The notes beneath the pieces are model-generated. The model searched no databases and was not told where the DNA came from. It saw only the letters and a program-made list of their open reading frames with translations. DNA of 6,932 nt from Chloroflexota bacterium (GTDB taxonomy: Bacteria; Chloroflexota; Limnocylindria; Limnocylindrales; CSP1-4), in NCBI GenBank assembly GCA_017881985.1, contig JADGQH010000174.1, forward strand, positions 1 to 6,932. The letters run 5' to 3'. A program made the position numbers and the translations under genes. The first letter of the stretch is position 1. Each line of letters starts with the position of its first letter. Below are positions 1-6,055 of the stretch, piece by piece.

Positions 1-162
1 GACGTCCCCGTCCTTCAGCGGCTCGTGCTCATTGAGCAGCACCCCATCCCGCACGACCAGATGCGTCTCTGGAGAAAGCCCCAATTCTTCCAGCGCCTGC
101 TGTACAGTGTGCGTGCCTTCCAGAGTGTGTTCTATTTTACGAAGGATCAAGGTAATGGTCAT
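1..162 (-). CDS. ThiS/MoaD/TtuB-like ubiquitin-fold sulfur carrier protein, C-terminus cut by window edge
   Basis: The minus strand reads open for 54 codons from ATG at 162 to the window edge, starting MTITLILRKIEHTLEG. The visible part follows the beta-grasp sulfur-carrier pattern: a first beta hairpin (residues 3-14), a helix with VQQALEELGLSPE (20-32), a strand HLVVRDGVLL (34-43) and the turn EPLKDGDV (47-54). It is closest in feel to TtuB (2-thiouridine tRNA sulfur carrier), but ThiS or MoaD cannot be excluded. The diagnostic C-terminal Gly-Gly, which is adenylated and thiocarboxylated by an E1-like enzyme in this family, lies outside the window. Family members run about 65-70 residues, so roughly 10-15 are missing. 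No good Shine-Dalgarno is visible. Codons such as AAA, ATA and CGT set it apart from the GC-saturated genes downstream. The fold call is good; the pathway is a guess. Confidence 0.8.
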   Translation of the reverse strand, partial: MTITLILRKIEHTLEGTHTVQQALEELGLSPETHLVVRDGVLLNEHEPLKDGDV

Positions 163-179
163 CAGTTTCTTGTACCCTT

Positions 180-521
180 TTACCCCACGACTTTGCGCTT
201 GAAGGCGCAAAAATACCAGGGCGAGTAAGACGTGTTTGGCCCAAAATGGGTCAGGACGTCTGAATTGTGCCCGATCGAAACTGGCTCCATCGAGACCAGC
301 CGGGTCTGCTCCCCGGTGAGGGTCGGGCTGGAATCCAGCCAGCCGGGCTGGCCCATCTCGCCCCGGCAGTAGGCGCACGGGCAGAGCCAGCGCAGCCGCA
401 CGAAGTCGTAGGTCGAGACGTGGCCGTCCACCCACTCGATCCGGAGGGTCCCTGCCTGGCGGTCGGCGTGGATGCGGAGCGGGGCGGTCAGGTCGTCGCC
501 ACGCAGGTAGCTCGATGCCAT
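180..521 (-). CDS. DUF971 (GBBH-like N-terminal domain) protein with a foreign C-terminal tail; probably broken
   Basis: From ATG 521 (an alternative ATG lies at 527) the first ~81 residues match a short DUF971 protein: LRIEWVDGHVSTYDF (26-40), LRWLCPCAYCRGE (43-55) with Cys47, Cys49 and Cys52, then PGWLD and PTLTGEQTRLVSMEPV (66-81). The family normally continues with a G-Y-A-x-x-P-x-W-x-D-G-H block and a second LCPC-like segment. Here, from about residue 82, it reads SIGHNSDVLTHFGPNTSYSP and on to a stop at 180, with no family resemblance and in AT-richer DNA. The DUF971 domain also occurs in gamma-butyrobetaine hydroxylase and in the iron-sulfur carrier HCF101, and a metal-binding role for the cysteines is plausible but unproven. 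The open frame past position 280 looks accidental, so this is either a gene truncated by a DNA junction or an assembly chimera. Confidence 0.72.
   Translation of the reverse strand: MASSYLRGDDLTAPLRIHADRQAGTLRIEWVDGHVSTYDFVRLRWLCPCAYCRGEMGQPGWLDSSPTLTGEQTRLVSMEPVSIGHNSDVLTHFGPNTSYSPWYFCAFKRKVVG
192..211. repeat. Perfect 7-bp stem-loop in the sulfur-carrier leader
   Basis: TTTGCGC (192-198) and GCGCAAA (205-211) are exact inverted repeats around a 6-nt loop. The element lies 30-49 nt upstream of the sulfur-carrier ATG. It has no adjoining T-run that would make it an intrinsic terminator for either strand. It could be a leader hairpin or an operator overlapping the putative -10 region. Confidence 0.5.
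210..218 (-). promoter_or_regulatory. Possible extended -10 promoter for the sulfur carrier gene
   Basis: On the minus strand, TGGTATTTT reads as an extended -10 (TG, one base, TATTTT). It would place a transcription start near 203, giving a leader of about 40 nt before the ATG at 162. No -35 at normal spacing is convincing. The candidate stands out partly because this stretch is AT-richer, which also raises the odds of a chance match. Confidence 0.3.
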
Positions 522-527
522 GGGCAT

Positions 528-533
528 AGTGTA
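528..533 (-). promoter_or_regulatory. Leaderless-type -10 box for the DUF971 gene
   Basis: TACACT on the minus strand (TANNNT pattern) ends 6 nt before the ATG at 521, so the expected transcription start falls on that ATG. Neither the 521 nor the 527 start has a Shine-Dalgarno, which fits a leaderless mRNA and is the reason for preferring 521. No clear -35 is seen. Confidence 0.35.
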
Positions 534-610
534 GGCGTGGCCGGCCCGCTCGAGTCGCCCGGTGTCACGCCCGCCGCGGATTGCGCGGCGTCAGACTCGG
601 CAGTGGGTCG

Positions 611-631
611 CCCGGCGCCACACCCGGCGCC
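611..631. repeat. CCCGGCGCC direct repeat with hairpin potential in the DUF971/permease gap
   Basis: CCCGGCGCC occurs at 611-619 and again at 623-631, a 12-bp period. Because GGCGCC is self-complementary, 614-619 and 626-631 can also pair across a 6-nt loop. The rest of this 177-bp divergent gap (522-698) is GC-rich, and I see no convincing plus-strand promoter in it. At this base composition the repeat may be chance. Confidence 0.35.
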
Positions 632-684
632 GCCGCGGGCCATGCGCGGTCGCCGGCCGGAGCGGGCATCATGGCCGCATGGCC

Positions 685-690
685 GAAGGA
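685..690 (+). promoter_or_regulatory. Ribosome binding site that sets the permease start
   Basis: GAAGGA at 685-690 lies 8 nt before GTG 699, which is ideal spacing. In-frame GTG codons at 693 and 708 are spaced too close or too far. The frame is open upstream to 267, but that extension overlaps the divergent DUF971 gene and is Arg/Pro/Ala-rich filler. Confidence 0.6.
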
Positions 691-698
691 CCGTGCAG

Positions 699-2003
699 GT
701 GCCGAGGGTGAGCCCGGGCGGCCTCGGCCCGTTCCTCCGCAACGTGCGCCTTGTGGCCCGGCGCGAGTATCGCGTCCGGGTGCGCAGTCGCGCCTTCGTG
801 CTCTCCACGCTCCTGCTGGCCGCCGTCGCCGTTGGCACGGGCCTGGTCCCCATCCTGGTCCGCTCCATGGACCGCAACGCGGTCGTCAGGCTGGCCGTCC
901 ATGCCGACGACGCCGCGCTGCAGGCCCTGGCGATCCGGTCGCTCGATACCGTCCTCAACGGGCGGACCCAGATCGATCCGACGACGCGCCAGGCCTGGGC
1001 GATCGATCCCGCGGCCGACGTTCCCGCCGCCCGCGCGCGCGTGGTCCAGGGCGACCTCGCGGGCCTGCTGCTCGTGGGCCGCGACGCCGAGGGCACGCCC
1101 AGCTTCGAATACGTGACGAATGCGCCGCCCGGGGGCAGGCAGGTGATCCTGATGCGCCTCGCGACGCTCGCCGTCGCGGTGAACGACCGCGTGGGCACGG
1201 TCGCCGGGCTCGTCGGCGACTTCCGGGTCACGGCCGCCGATCCGGCCGCACCCGTGCAACCGCTCGAGGCGGATTCGGCCAGCCGCGCGATCCTCGCGAC
1301 GATCCTCGTCATCCTGGTGTTCATCACGTCGGTGACCTACGGCATGTGGGTGGCGACGAGCGTTGCGGAGGAGAAGGGCAGCCGGGTCATGGAGGTGATG
1401 CTGAACGCCGCCACGACCGGCGAGCTGCTCGGGGGCAAGGTGCTGGGAGTCGGTGCGGCCGGACTTACCCAGTACACCGCGATCGTCGTCCCGGCGGTGG
1501 CCGCGCTCGTCCTCCAGGGGCCGTTGGCGCAGCTGCTGCTCGGCGACGGCGCTGCCGACGACGGGCCGCTGGTCGGTCTGACCGGGGGGATCCTCGTCGC
1601 GTTCGCGGTCTTCTTCCTGCTCGGGTTCGCGCTCTCGGCGCTGCTCTACGCGGCGGCCGGCTCGCTGGTGAGCCGCCAGGAGGACGTGCAGCAGGTCGCG
1701 CTGCCCATGCTGCTGCTCTCGTTCGGCGGCTACATCGCGGCGGCCATCGCGACCGGATCGCCGGACGCCCCGTGGGTCGCGCCGCTCTCCCTGGTCCCGT
1801 TCTTCAGCCCGTACCTCATGCTCGTCCGGCTGATGACGGGCCACGTCTCGGCGGCCGAGGTCGCCATCGCGATCCTGCTCCTCCTCGTCGCGATCGCGGC
1901 CGCCCTCTGGCTGGCGATCAGGGTCTACCGGGCCGGCGTCCTCCTGTACGGCCAGCGCCCCACGCTCGGAACGGTGATCGCCGCGGCGAGGGGCCGCCGG
2001 TAG
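699..2003 (+). CDS. ABC-2 type exporter permease, NatB family (COG1668)
   Basis: 434 residues from GTG 699. A first membrane helix at about 32-54 follows a basic cytoplasmic N-terminus containing LVARREYRVRVRSRAF. A large extracytoplasmic domain (about 55-198) comes next, then five more hydrophobic segments at about 200-220, 257-275, 295-325, 335-352 and 385-412. The family signature is EEKGSRVMEVML (224-235) followed by GKVLGVGAAGLTQ (246-258), the cytoplasmic loop that contacts the ATPase in NatB/YhaP-type exporters. The C-terminal RVYRAGVLLYGQRPTLG is also typical. NatB partners the ATPase NatA to pump out Na+ in Bacillus, but the substrate of most relatives is unknown. A NatA-like ATPase gene is expected next door; none is present on either side, so the ATPase must be elsewhere. 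Length and domains look intact. Confidence 0.9.
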   Translation: MPRVSPGGLGPFLRNVRLVARREYRVRVRSRAFVLSTLLLAAVAVGTGLVPILVRSMDRNAVVRLAVHADDAALQALAIRSLDTVLNGRTQIDPTTRQAWAIDPAADVPAARARVVQGDLAGLLLVGRDAEGTPSFEYVTNAPPGGRQVILMRLATLAVAVNDRVGTVAGLVGDFRVTAADPAAPVQPLEADSASRAILATILVILVFITSVTYGMWVATSVAEEKGSRVMEVMLNAATTGELLGGKVLGVGAAGLTQYTAIVVPAVAALVLQGPLAQLLLGDGAADDGPLVGLTGGILVAFAVFFLLGFALSALLYAAAGSLVSRQEDVQQVALPMLLLSFGGYIAAAIATGSPDAPWVAPLSLVPFFSPYLMLVRLMTGHVSAAEVAIAILLLLVAIAAALWLAIRVYRAGVLLYGQRPTLGTVIAAARGRR

Positions 2004-2016
2004 AACCCGCGAGAGA

Positions 2017-2049
2017 GCCGGTCGGGCCTGCGTGGGGCGGCCCGTCGGC
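2017..2049. terminator. GC-rich hairpin between convergent permease and stress-protein genes
   Basis: GCCGGTCGGGCC (2017-2028) can pair with GGCCCGTCGGC (2039-2049) through six loop-proximal GC pairs, one T-T mismatch and a bulge, across a 10-nt loop. It sits 13 nt after the permease stop and 23 nt beyond the stress-protein stop. No U-tract follows on either strand, so it is at best a non-canonical or Rho-assisted bidirectional terminator. Confidence 0.3.
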
Positions 2050-2072
2050 CCGAGCGGGCGGCCGGACTGACC

Positions 2073-2978
2073 CTACCGAGGCGGATGCGGCTGCTTCACC
2101 ACCAGCACGGAGCACCGGGAGTGGAGGAGAACGCTGTGGGCGACGCTGCCCATCACGATCCGGCTGACCCCGGTATGCCCCCGCGAGCCGATCACGATCA
2201 GGTCGCCCGCGATGTCGTGGACCGCGTGTACCAGCTGGGAGGCCGGATCGCCCTCGCGAAGGTCGCCCTCCGCGGTCCGGCCCGCGGCCTGGAGCGTGGC
2301 CACGGTCGCGGCCACCACCTGGCCGTACGTCTCCCGGGAGTTCGTGATCATCTCCGCGTAGAGGTCCATGGCCGCGGAGAACATCGTCGGCGCGATCCCC
2401 GAGCGCCATGGCGCGGCCACGTCCACGACGCCCACCACCCGCACCGGGATTCCCGCGAAAGCCGACCAGCTCAGCACGAGGTCGCGTGCGGCCATCCCTG
2501 CCGGTGACCCGTCCTCGGCGAGCAGGATCGATCGCACGTGGTCGCCGCGCGCGACCAGGACCGGCGTCACGGCATGGTCCACGACGGCGGACGAGACGGA
2601 CCCCAGGAGCGCCGACTCAACAGGTCCGTGACCGCGGCTCCCCACCACGGTCAGGTCCGGCTTCCAGAGCTTCGCCTCCTCGGGGATCGCGAAGGCGGGA
2701 GCCCCACGCAGCAGGTCGGTCTCCACGGTCAGCCCGGCCGACTCGAGCGGCAGGCGCGCCGCGTCGATGACGTCCGCCAGCTCCCGGAGCGCCTGGGCCT
2801 CGTACTCGTCGGCGCCCGCCGGGACGGCGGGGATCCAGGGGCCGCCCCAGAGGGCCGGGGCGACATCAAGGGCGGCGATGACCCGGACCAGGGAGCCGGC
2901 GGGCCACGGGAGGCTGGCCACGAGGTCACGGGCCCGCAACGCGGACGGCGAGCCGTCGACGGCAAGGAGGATGCGCAT
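2073..2978 (-). CDS. Universal stress protein, tandem UspA domains
   Basis: 301 residues from ATG 2978, with Shine-Dalgarno GGAGG (2988-2992 on the complement) 9 nt upstream. Two Usp domains lie in tandem: residues 1-144 begin ILLAVDGSPSALRA, and about 149-296 begin SILLAEDGSPAGMAA. Each has the acidic residue after the first strand (D8, D156) and a complete ATP-binding motif G-x2-G-x9-G-S: GSRGHGPVESALLGS (113-127) and GSRGHTGVSRIVMGS (264-278). Both halves therefore look competent to bind ATP, like the two-domain Usp proteins of actinobacteria and Chloroflexota. Such proteins are soluble cytoplasmic factors linked to dormancy, hypoxia or oxidative stress; no specific role can be read here. 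The gene is single, convergent with the permease and divergent from the S9 peptidase. Confidence 0.95.
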   Translation of the reverse strand: MRILLAVDGSPSALRARDLVASLPWPAGSLVRVIAALDVAPALWGGPWIPAVPAGADEYEAQALRELADVIDAARLPLESAGLTVETDLLRGAPAFAIPEEAKLWKPDLTVVGSRGHGPVESALLGSVSSAVVDHAVTPVLVARGDHVRSILLAEDGSPAGMAARDLVLSWSAFAGIPVRVVGVVDVAAPWRSGIAPTMFSAAMDLYAEMITNSRETYGQVVAATVATLQAAGRTAEGDLREGDPASQLVHAVHDIAGDLIVIGSRGHTGVSRIVMGSVAHSVLLHSRCSVLVVKQPHPPR

Positions 2979-3081
2979 GGACGATCGCCTCCGCTGCGTG
3001 TGCCGGCATCATCCTCCCGCGGCGTGACGCGCTGCACGGCGGAAATGCCCGAAACGGCCCTCCACGTGGTCCGATTCTCGC

Positions 3082-3105
3082 GCCGACTAGCGGGCCGACT
3101 CGCGG
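3082..3105. repeat. Tandem 12-bp repeat in the usp/peptidase divergent gap
   Basis: GCCGACTAGCGG (3082-3093) is followed directly by GCCGACTCGCGG (3094-3105), differing at one base. The pair lies about 105 bp upstream of the stress-protein ATG and 120 bp upstream of the peptidase ATG. The same 248-bp gap (2979-3226) holds an 8-bp palindrome CCACGTGG at 3062-3069. No clear promoter for the stress-protein gene is visible. The repeat may bind a regulator of either gene, or be simple slippage. Confidence 0.45.
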
Positions 3106-3170
3106 AGCAGCTCGTTCGCCGGCCCGTTGCCGCGTGCACGCGAGGTTGCGACGTGGTTCGGTCGGCCCGC

Positions 3171-3179
3171 TGGTATCGT
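3171..3179 (+). promoter_or_regulatory. Possible extended -10 promoter for the S9 peptidase gene
   Basis: TGGTATCGT gives TG, one base, then TATCGT as an extended -10 box. The implied transcription start near 3186 leaves a leader of about 40 nt that contains the GAGG ribosome site (3217-3220). A -35-like TTGCGA at 3146-3151 is 22 bp away, which is too far, so only the extended -10 supports this call. Confidence 0.35.
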
Positions 3180-3226
3180 CCACACCACCCTCAACGCAGC
3201 CCGCCCACCCACCTTCGAGGCAGTGC

Positions 3227-5374
3227 ATGTCCCGCCCGCCGCAGCCCGAGGACCTCTACCGGTTCCGGATCCCGACCGATCCGCAGCTCTCGCCGGATGG
3301 CGAATGGATCGCGTTCACGGTCCAGACGGCCACGCGGCGCAGGGACGCCTACCGGCACGCGATCTGGCTTGCCCCGGCCGACGGGAGCGTCGCCGCTCGC
3401 CAGGTGACCATCGGGGTGCACCACGACACGCATCCCCGCTTCTCACCCGACGGCCACAGCCTGGCCTTTCTGTCCGATCGTCGGCCGGTCACGGAGGACG
3501 AGCCTGACGCGCCGGTGGACCGCGAGGACGGGATCCAGGTCCACCTGCTCCCGCTGGAAGGCGGCGAGGCTCGCCGCCTGACCGACCTCCCACGCGGTGT
3601 CGACGGCTTCGCCTGGGCGCCCGATGGCGGATCACTGGTGGTTCGGAGCGCGTCGCACGCGCCGACCCGCCCGGCCGACGCGCGAGCGCGTGGCAAGGCC
3701 CCGCTGCCGAAGCCCGGCCAGCCACCGATCTCGGACTATCGCTACCTCGATCGGCTTCAGAACATGCTGAACGGTCCGGGCTTCATCTACGACCGGGTCT
3801 CGAACCTGTGGATCGTCGACGCGGTCACGGGCGCCGCCCGACGCCTCACAACCGGCCGGACGAGCCACGACGACCCGGTCTTCTCGCCCGACGGCTCGCG
3901 TGTCGCGTACGTCGCCCAGGGCGGACGCGACCCGGACCTCGAGTGGCAGTTCGACGTCCGCGTCGTCGACGTGGCGAGCGGTCGCGATGTCCGGATCACG
4001 GATGGCCGTGGCTCCGCGTTCGGTGCCCCGGCCTGGCTGGCGGATGGGCGGACCGTGGCCGTGCTGGGCCACCGCTACCCCCGAGCCGGCGGCAGCCGCA
4101 ACGACATCTGGCTGTTCGCGGCGGATGGCAGTGACGCCGAGGCGGGTGCGGGGCGCAACCTCTCGGGCCGCCACGACCTGATGCCCGGCTCGGGCATGGG
4201 CAGCGACATCACGCCCGGCGAGCCCGCGCGCCTGTGGGCGGCCCCGGACGGCCGCCATCTCCTGTTCACGGCGCCGATCCACGGCAGCTACGAGCTCTGG
4301 CGAATCGCGATCGACGACGGCGAGGTGGAGCGCCTCACCGAGGGCCGCCACTACCTGTCCGGTTGGCACGCCGTCCGGCGCGCCAACCTGGGCGTGCGCG
4401 TGGCACTGGTCAGGTCGGACCCGACCGCGCTCGGCGACGTGCACGTCGCCGACCTGGCGCTGGACGGGGCGGCGGGTGACGCGGACGGCGCCGAGCTGCG
4501 GCGGATCACCCGCTGCAATGACGAGGCGCTCGAGGAGATCGAGCTGCGGCCGGCGGTCGAACGCTGGGTGACCGTCGACGGGCGCGAGATCCAGGGGTGG
4601 CTCATGCCCTGCGCGGCGGCGGAGGCGGGCGAGCCCGCGCCGCTGGTCCTCGAGATCCATGGGGGTCCGCACACCCTGTATGGCTGGTCCCCGTGCTGGG
4701 AGTTCCAGGTGCTCGCCGGGTCGGGCGTCAGCGTCCTTGCCACGAACCCGCGCGGGTCGGAGGGCTACGGCCAGGACTTCAATGCCGCGAACGTCCCGGA
4801 CTGGGCCGTGGGCCCGACGCGCGACGTGCTGGCCCACGTCGATGCCGCGGTCGCGGCCGGGCTCGCCGACCCGAAGCGACTCGGGGTCGCGGGCGGTTCC
4901 TACGGCGGGTACCTCACGAACTGGATCGTGGCGGCGGACCAGCGCTTCGCGGCCGCGATGACCTGCCGGAGCGTGACCGACCTCGCGATGCTCATGCTCA
5001 CGGGTGATCTCGCCGGCGGTCTCTTCGGGAAGATGGAGTTCGGCGCACAGCCCTGGGAGGACCCGGAGCTCTACCGGCGGCTCTCGCCGCTCACCTATGC
5101 CGACCAGATCCGGACGCCGCTCCTGATCCAGCACGCGGAGAACGACCTGCGCTGCCCGATCAGCCAGGCGGAGGCGCTCTTCGCCGTCCTGCGGACGCTC
5201 AGGCGGCCGGTCCGCTTCATGCGCGTGCCCAACGAGACCCACGAGCTGACGAGGTCGGGCGCTCCGTTCCGGCGGATGGAGAACCTGGTCCAGGTGCGCT
5301 CATGGTTCGGGCACTACCTTGTGACCGGCAAGCGCCGCCTGCCGCCACTCCCGCGGGATCGGGCCGGGAAGTAG
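3227..5374 (+). CDS. S9 family serine peptidase (acylaminoacyl-peptidase / prolyl oligopeptidase type)
   Basis: 715 residues from ATG 3227, chosen because GAGG at 3217-3220 lies 6 nt upstream and the protein start MSRPPQPEDLYRFRIPTDPQ is typical of the family; the frame is open upstream to 3134. The N-terminal ~430 residues form a beta-propeller gate with PD40-type repeats: SPDG at 22-25 and 73-76, APDG 131-134, SPDG 220-223, LADG 271-274 and APDG 339-342. The C-terminal alpha/beta hydrolase has HGGP at 478-481 (oxyanion region), NPRGSEGYG from Asn507, nucleophile Ser558 in GGSYGGY, Asp640 in AENDLRCP and His672 in NETHEL, a complete Ser-Asp-His triad. There is no signal peptide, so it should act in the cytoplasm, trimming short or N-acylated peptides. 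Exact specificity cannot be read. Convergent with the membrane-protein gene, whose stop is 33 nt away. Confidence 0.95.
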   Translation: MSRPPQPEDLYRFRIPTDPQLSPDGEWIAFTVQTATRRRDAYRHAIWLAPADGSVAARQVTIGVHHDTHPRFSPDGHSLAFLSDRRPVTEDEPDAPVDREDGIQVHLLPLEGGEARRLTDLPRGVDGFAWAPDGGSLVVRSASHAPTRPADARARGKAPLPKPGQPPISDYRYLDRLQNMLNGPGFIYDRVSNLWIVDAVTGAARRLTTGRTSHDDPVFSPDGSRVAYVAQGGRDPDLEWQFDVRVVDVASGRDVRITDGRGSAFGAPAWLADGRTVAVLGHRYPRAGGSRNDIWLFAADGSDAEAGAGRNLSGRHDLMPGSGMGSDITPGEPARLWAAPDGRHLLFTAPIHGSYELWRIAIDDGEVERLTEGRHYLSGWHAVRRANLGVRVALVRSDPTALGDVHVADLALDGAAGDADGAELRRITRCNDEALEEIELRPAVERWVTVDGREIQGWLMPCAAAEAGEPAPLVLEIHGGPHTLYGWSPCWEFQVLAGSGVSVLATNPRGSEGYGQDFNAANVPDWAVGPTRDVLAHVDAAVAAGLADPKRLGVAGGSYGGYLTNWIVAADQRFAAAMTCRSVTDLAMLMLTGDLAGGLFGKMEFGAQPWEDPELYRRLSPLTYADQIRTPLLIQHAENDLRCPISQAEALFAVLRTLRRPVRFMRVPNETHELTRSGAPFRRMENLVQVRSWFGHYLVTGKRRLPPLPRDRAGK

Positions 5375-5407
5375 GAGCTCAGGTCCGGCTGGCCGGCATG
5401 AGGCACG

Positions 5408-5968
5408 TCAGGCAGTCGCAGCGGACCCCGGCCAGAAGCGCGCGACGATGGCCGCCGCCACTGCCAGGGCGACGAGGCTTGCCAGCCATCCGGCGCCGAC
5501 GAGCAGCCCGAGCCGGTCCACCTGCTCCTCGACGAGCCGCAGCGAGCGCCCCGCCAGGACCGTGCCTCCCTTCCACGGGATGCTGACGGTTGCGATGCGG
5601 ACCCCGGGACGCGGCTGCCATGTGACCGCGTTGCGCCCCGCGGCGCGGGCGGCGGCAAGGACCCCGGCGGGCACGGCGGGTGGCTGTCCGTCGAGCAGCC
5701 CGCCGCTGGCGAGGATCGCGTCGTCGCTTCCGTAGACCACGACGAATGGGGCGAGGCTCCGGGCGACATCCACCGGCACCGCGTCGACCTGGTCCTGCGG
5801 CGTCCCGCCGGCGTCGAGGCGCGCGGCGGCGTCCTCGGCGAGCTGGACCTGCGGCTCGTTCGCGAGCCACCGCCCATCCTGCTGCGCGACGATATAGACC
5901 AGGCCGGCCAGCGCGGTCGCGACGATGGCCAGGGGCAGGAACACGAGGACCGCGATTCGGCGCCGCAT
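5408..5968 (-). CDS. Uncharacterised two-helix membrane protein with extracytoplasmic domain
   Basis: 186 residues from ATG 5968. The frame is open upstream to 6340, but that extension is Arg/Pro/Gly-rich and antisense to the SRPBCC gene. Residues 1-4 are MRRR, followed by a helix at about 5-28, an extracytoplasmic domain (about 29-150), a second helix at about 153-177, and a very short cytoplasmic tail ending in GSAATA. Conserved-looking blocks are NEPQVQLAEDAAARL (37-51), SLAPFVVVYGSDD (71-83), VTWQPRPGVRIATV (115-128) and VLAGRSLRLVEEQVDRL (137-153). The layout resembles the sensor part of a histidine kinase without HAMP or kinase domains. I believe it belongs to a free-standing conserved family of about 190 residues with this architecture, so it is not obviously truncated. 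No function is known to me. No clear Shine-Dalgarno precedes the ATG. Confidence 0.8.
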   Translation of the reverse strand: MRRRIAVLVFLPLAIVATALAGLVYIVAQQDGRWLANEPQVQLAEDAAARLDAGGTPQDQVDAVPVDVARSLAPFVVVYGSDDAILASGGLLDGQPPAVPAGVLAAARAAGRNAVTWQPRPGVRIATVSIPWKGGTVLAGRSLRLVEEQVDRLGLLVGAGWLASLVALAVAAAIVARFWPGSAATA

Positions 5969-6004
5969 GCCAAGCCAGACGCGATCCGGGCGCCGGGTGT
6001 GACG

Positions 6005-6031
6005 GCGGCCTCGGCGAATCGGGGAGGCCGC
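6005..6031. promoter_or_regulatory. 27-bp near-perfect palindrome in the divergent promoter region (candidate operator)
   Basis: GCGGCCTC (6005-6012) and GAGGCCGC (6024-6031) are exact 8-bp inverted repeats. The 11 bp between contain CGA-A-TCG (6015-6021) with the same symmetry centre, 6018, so 11 of 13 base pairs are symmetric (6013/6023 and 6014/6022 are not). It covers the position where the -35 of the SRPBCC promoter would fall, and lies 37 bp upstream of the membrane-protein ATG. A regulator bound here could control both divergent genes. RNA hairpin function is possible but there is no T-run. Confidence 0.6.
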
Positions 6032-6039
6032 GACGCCGG

Positions 6040-6048
6040 TGCGATAAT
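6040..6048 (+). promoter_or_regulatory. Extended -10 promoter for the SRPBCC gene
   Basis: TGCGATAAT reads as TG, one base, GATAAT: an extended -10 with five of six bases matching TATAAT. The 7-nt spacing puts the transcription start at about 6056, exactly on an ATG. No -35 hexamer is recognisable; that space is taken up by the palindrome at 6005-6031. Confidence 0.55.
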
Positions 6049-6055
6049 CCGGCGC

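Noticed and set aside
25..228. 67-codon plus-strand frame at the left edge
   Set aside because: The opposite strand encodes a recognisable sulfur-carrier fold; this frame has no motif and no ribosome site.
240..275. Possible insertion-sequence end next to the DUF971 junction (GTTTGGCCCAAAATGGGTCA)
   Set aside because: It contains a small inverted repeat (CCCA-AAA-TGGG), but I cannot match it to a known terminal repeat. There is no transposase, matching second end or target duplication in the window.
581..2167. 528-codon plus-strand frame overlapping the permease
   Set aside because: It is frame-shifted against a clear NatB permease, Arg/Gly/Ala-rich, and has no recognisable motif or membrane pattern.
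3632..5242. 536-codon open frame antisense to the S9 peptidase
   Set aside because: The peptidase has full family motifs and an intact catalytic triad in the sense frame; the antisense product is low-complexity Arg/Ala/Glu/Gly.
5375..5407. Terminator between the convergent peptidase and membrane-protein genes
   Set aside because: Only a weak CCGG-CTGG-CCGG symmetry is present, with a short stem and no T-run.
5408..5968. Degraded histidine kinase
   Set aside because: The sensor-like layout suggested it, but no HAMP or kinase remnant follows the stop in any frame before the convergent peptidase gene 33 nt away, and the length fits a stand-alone family.
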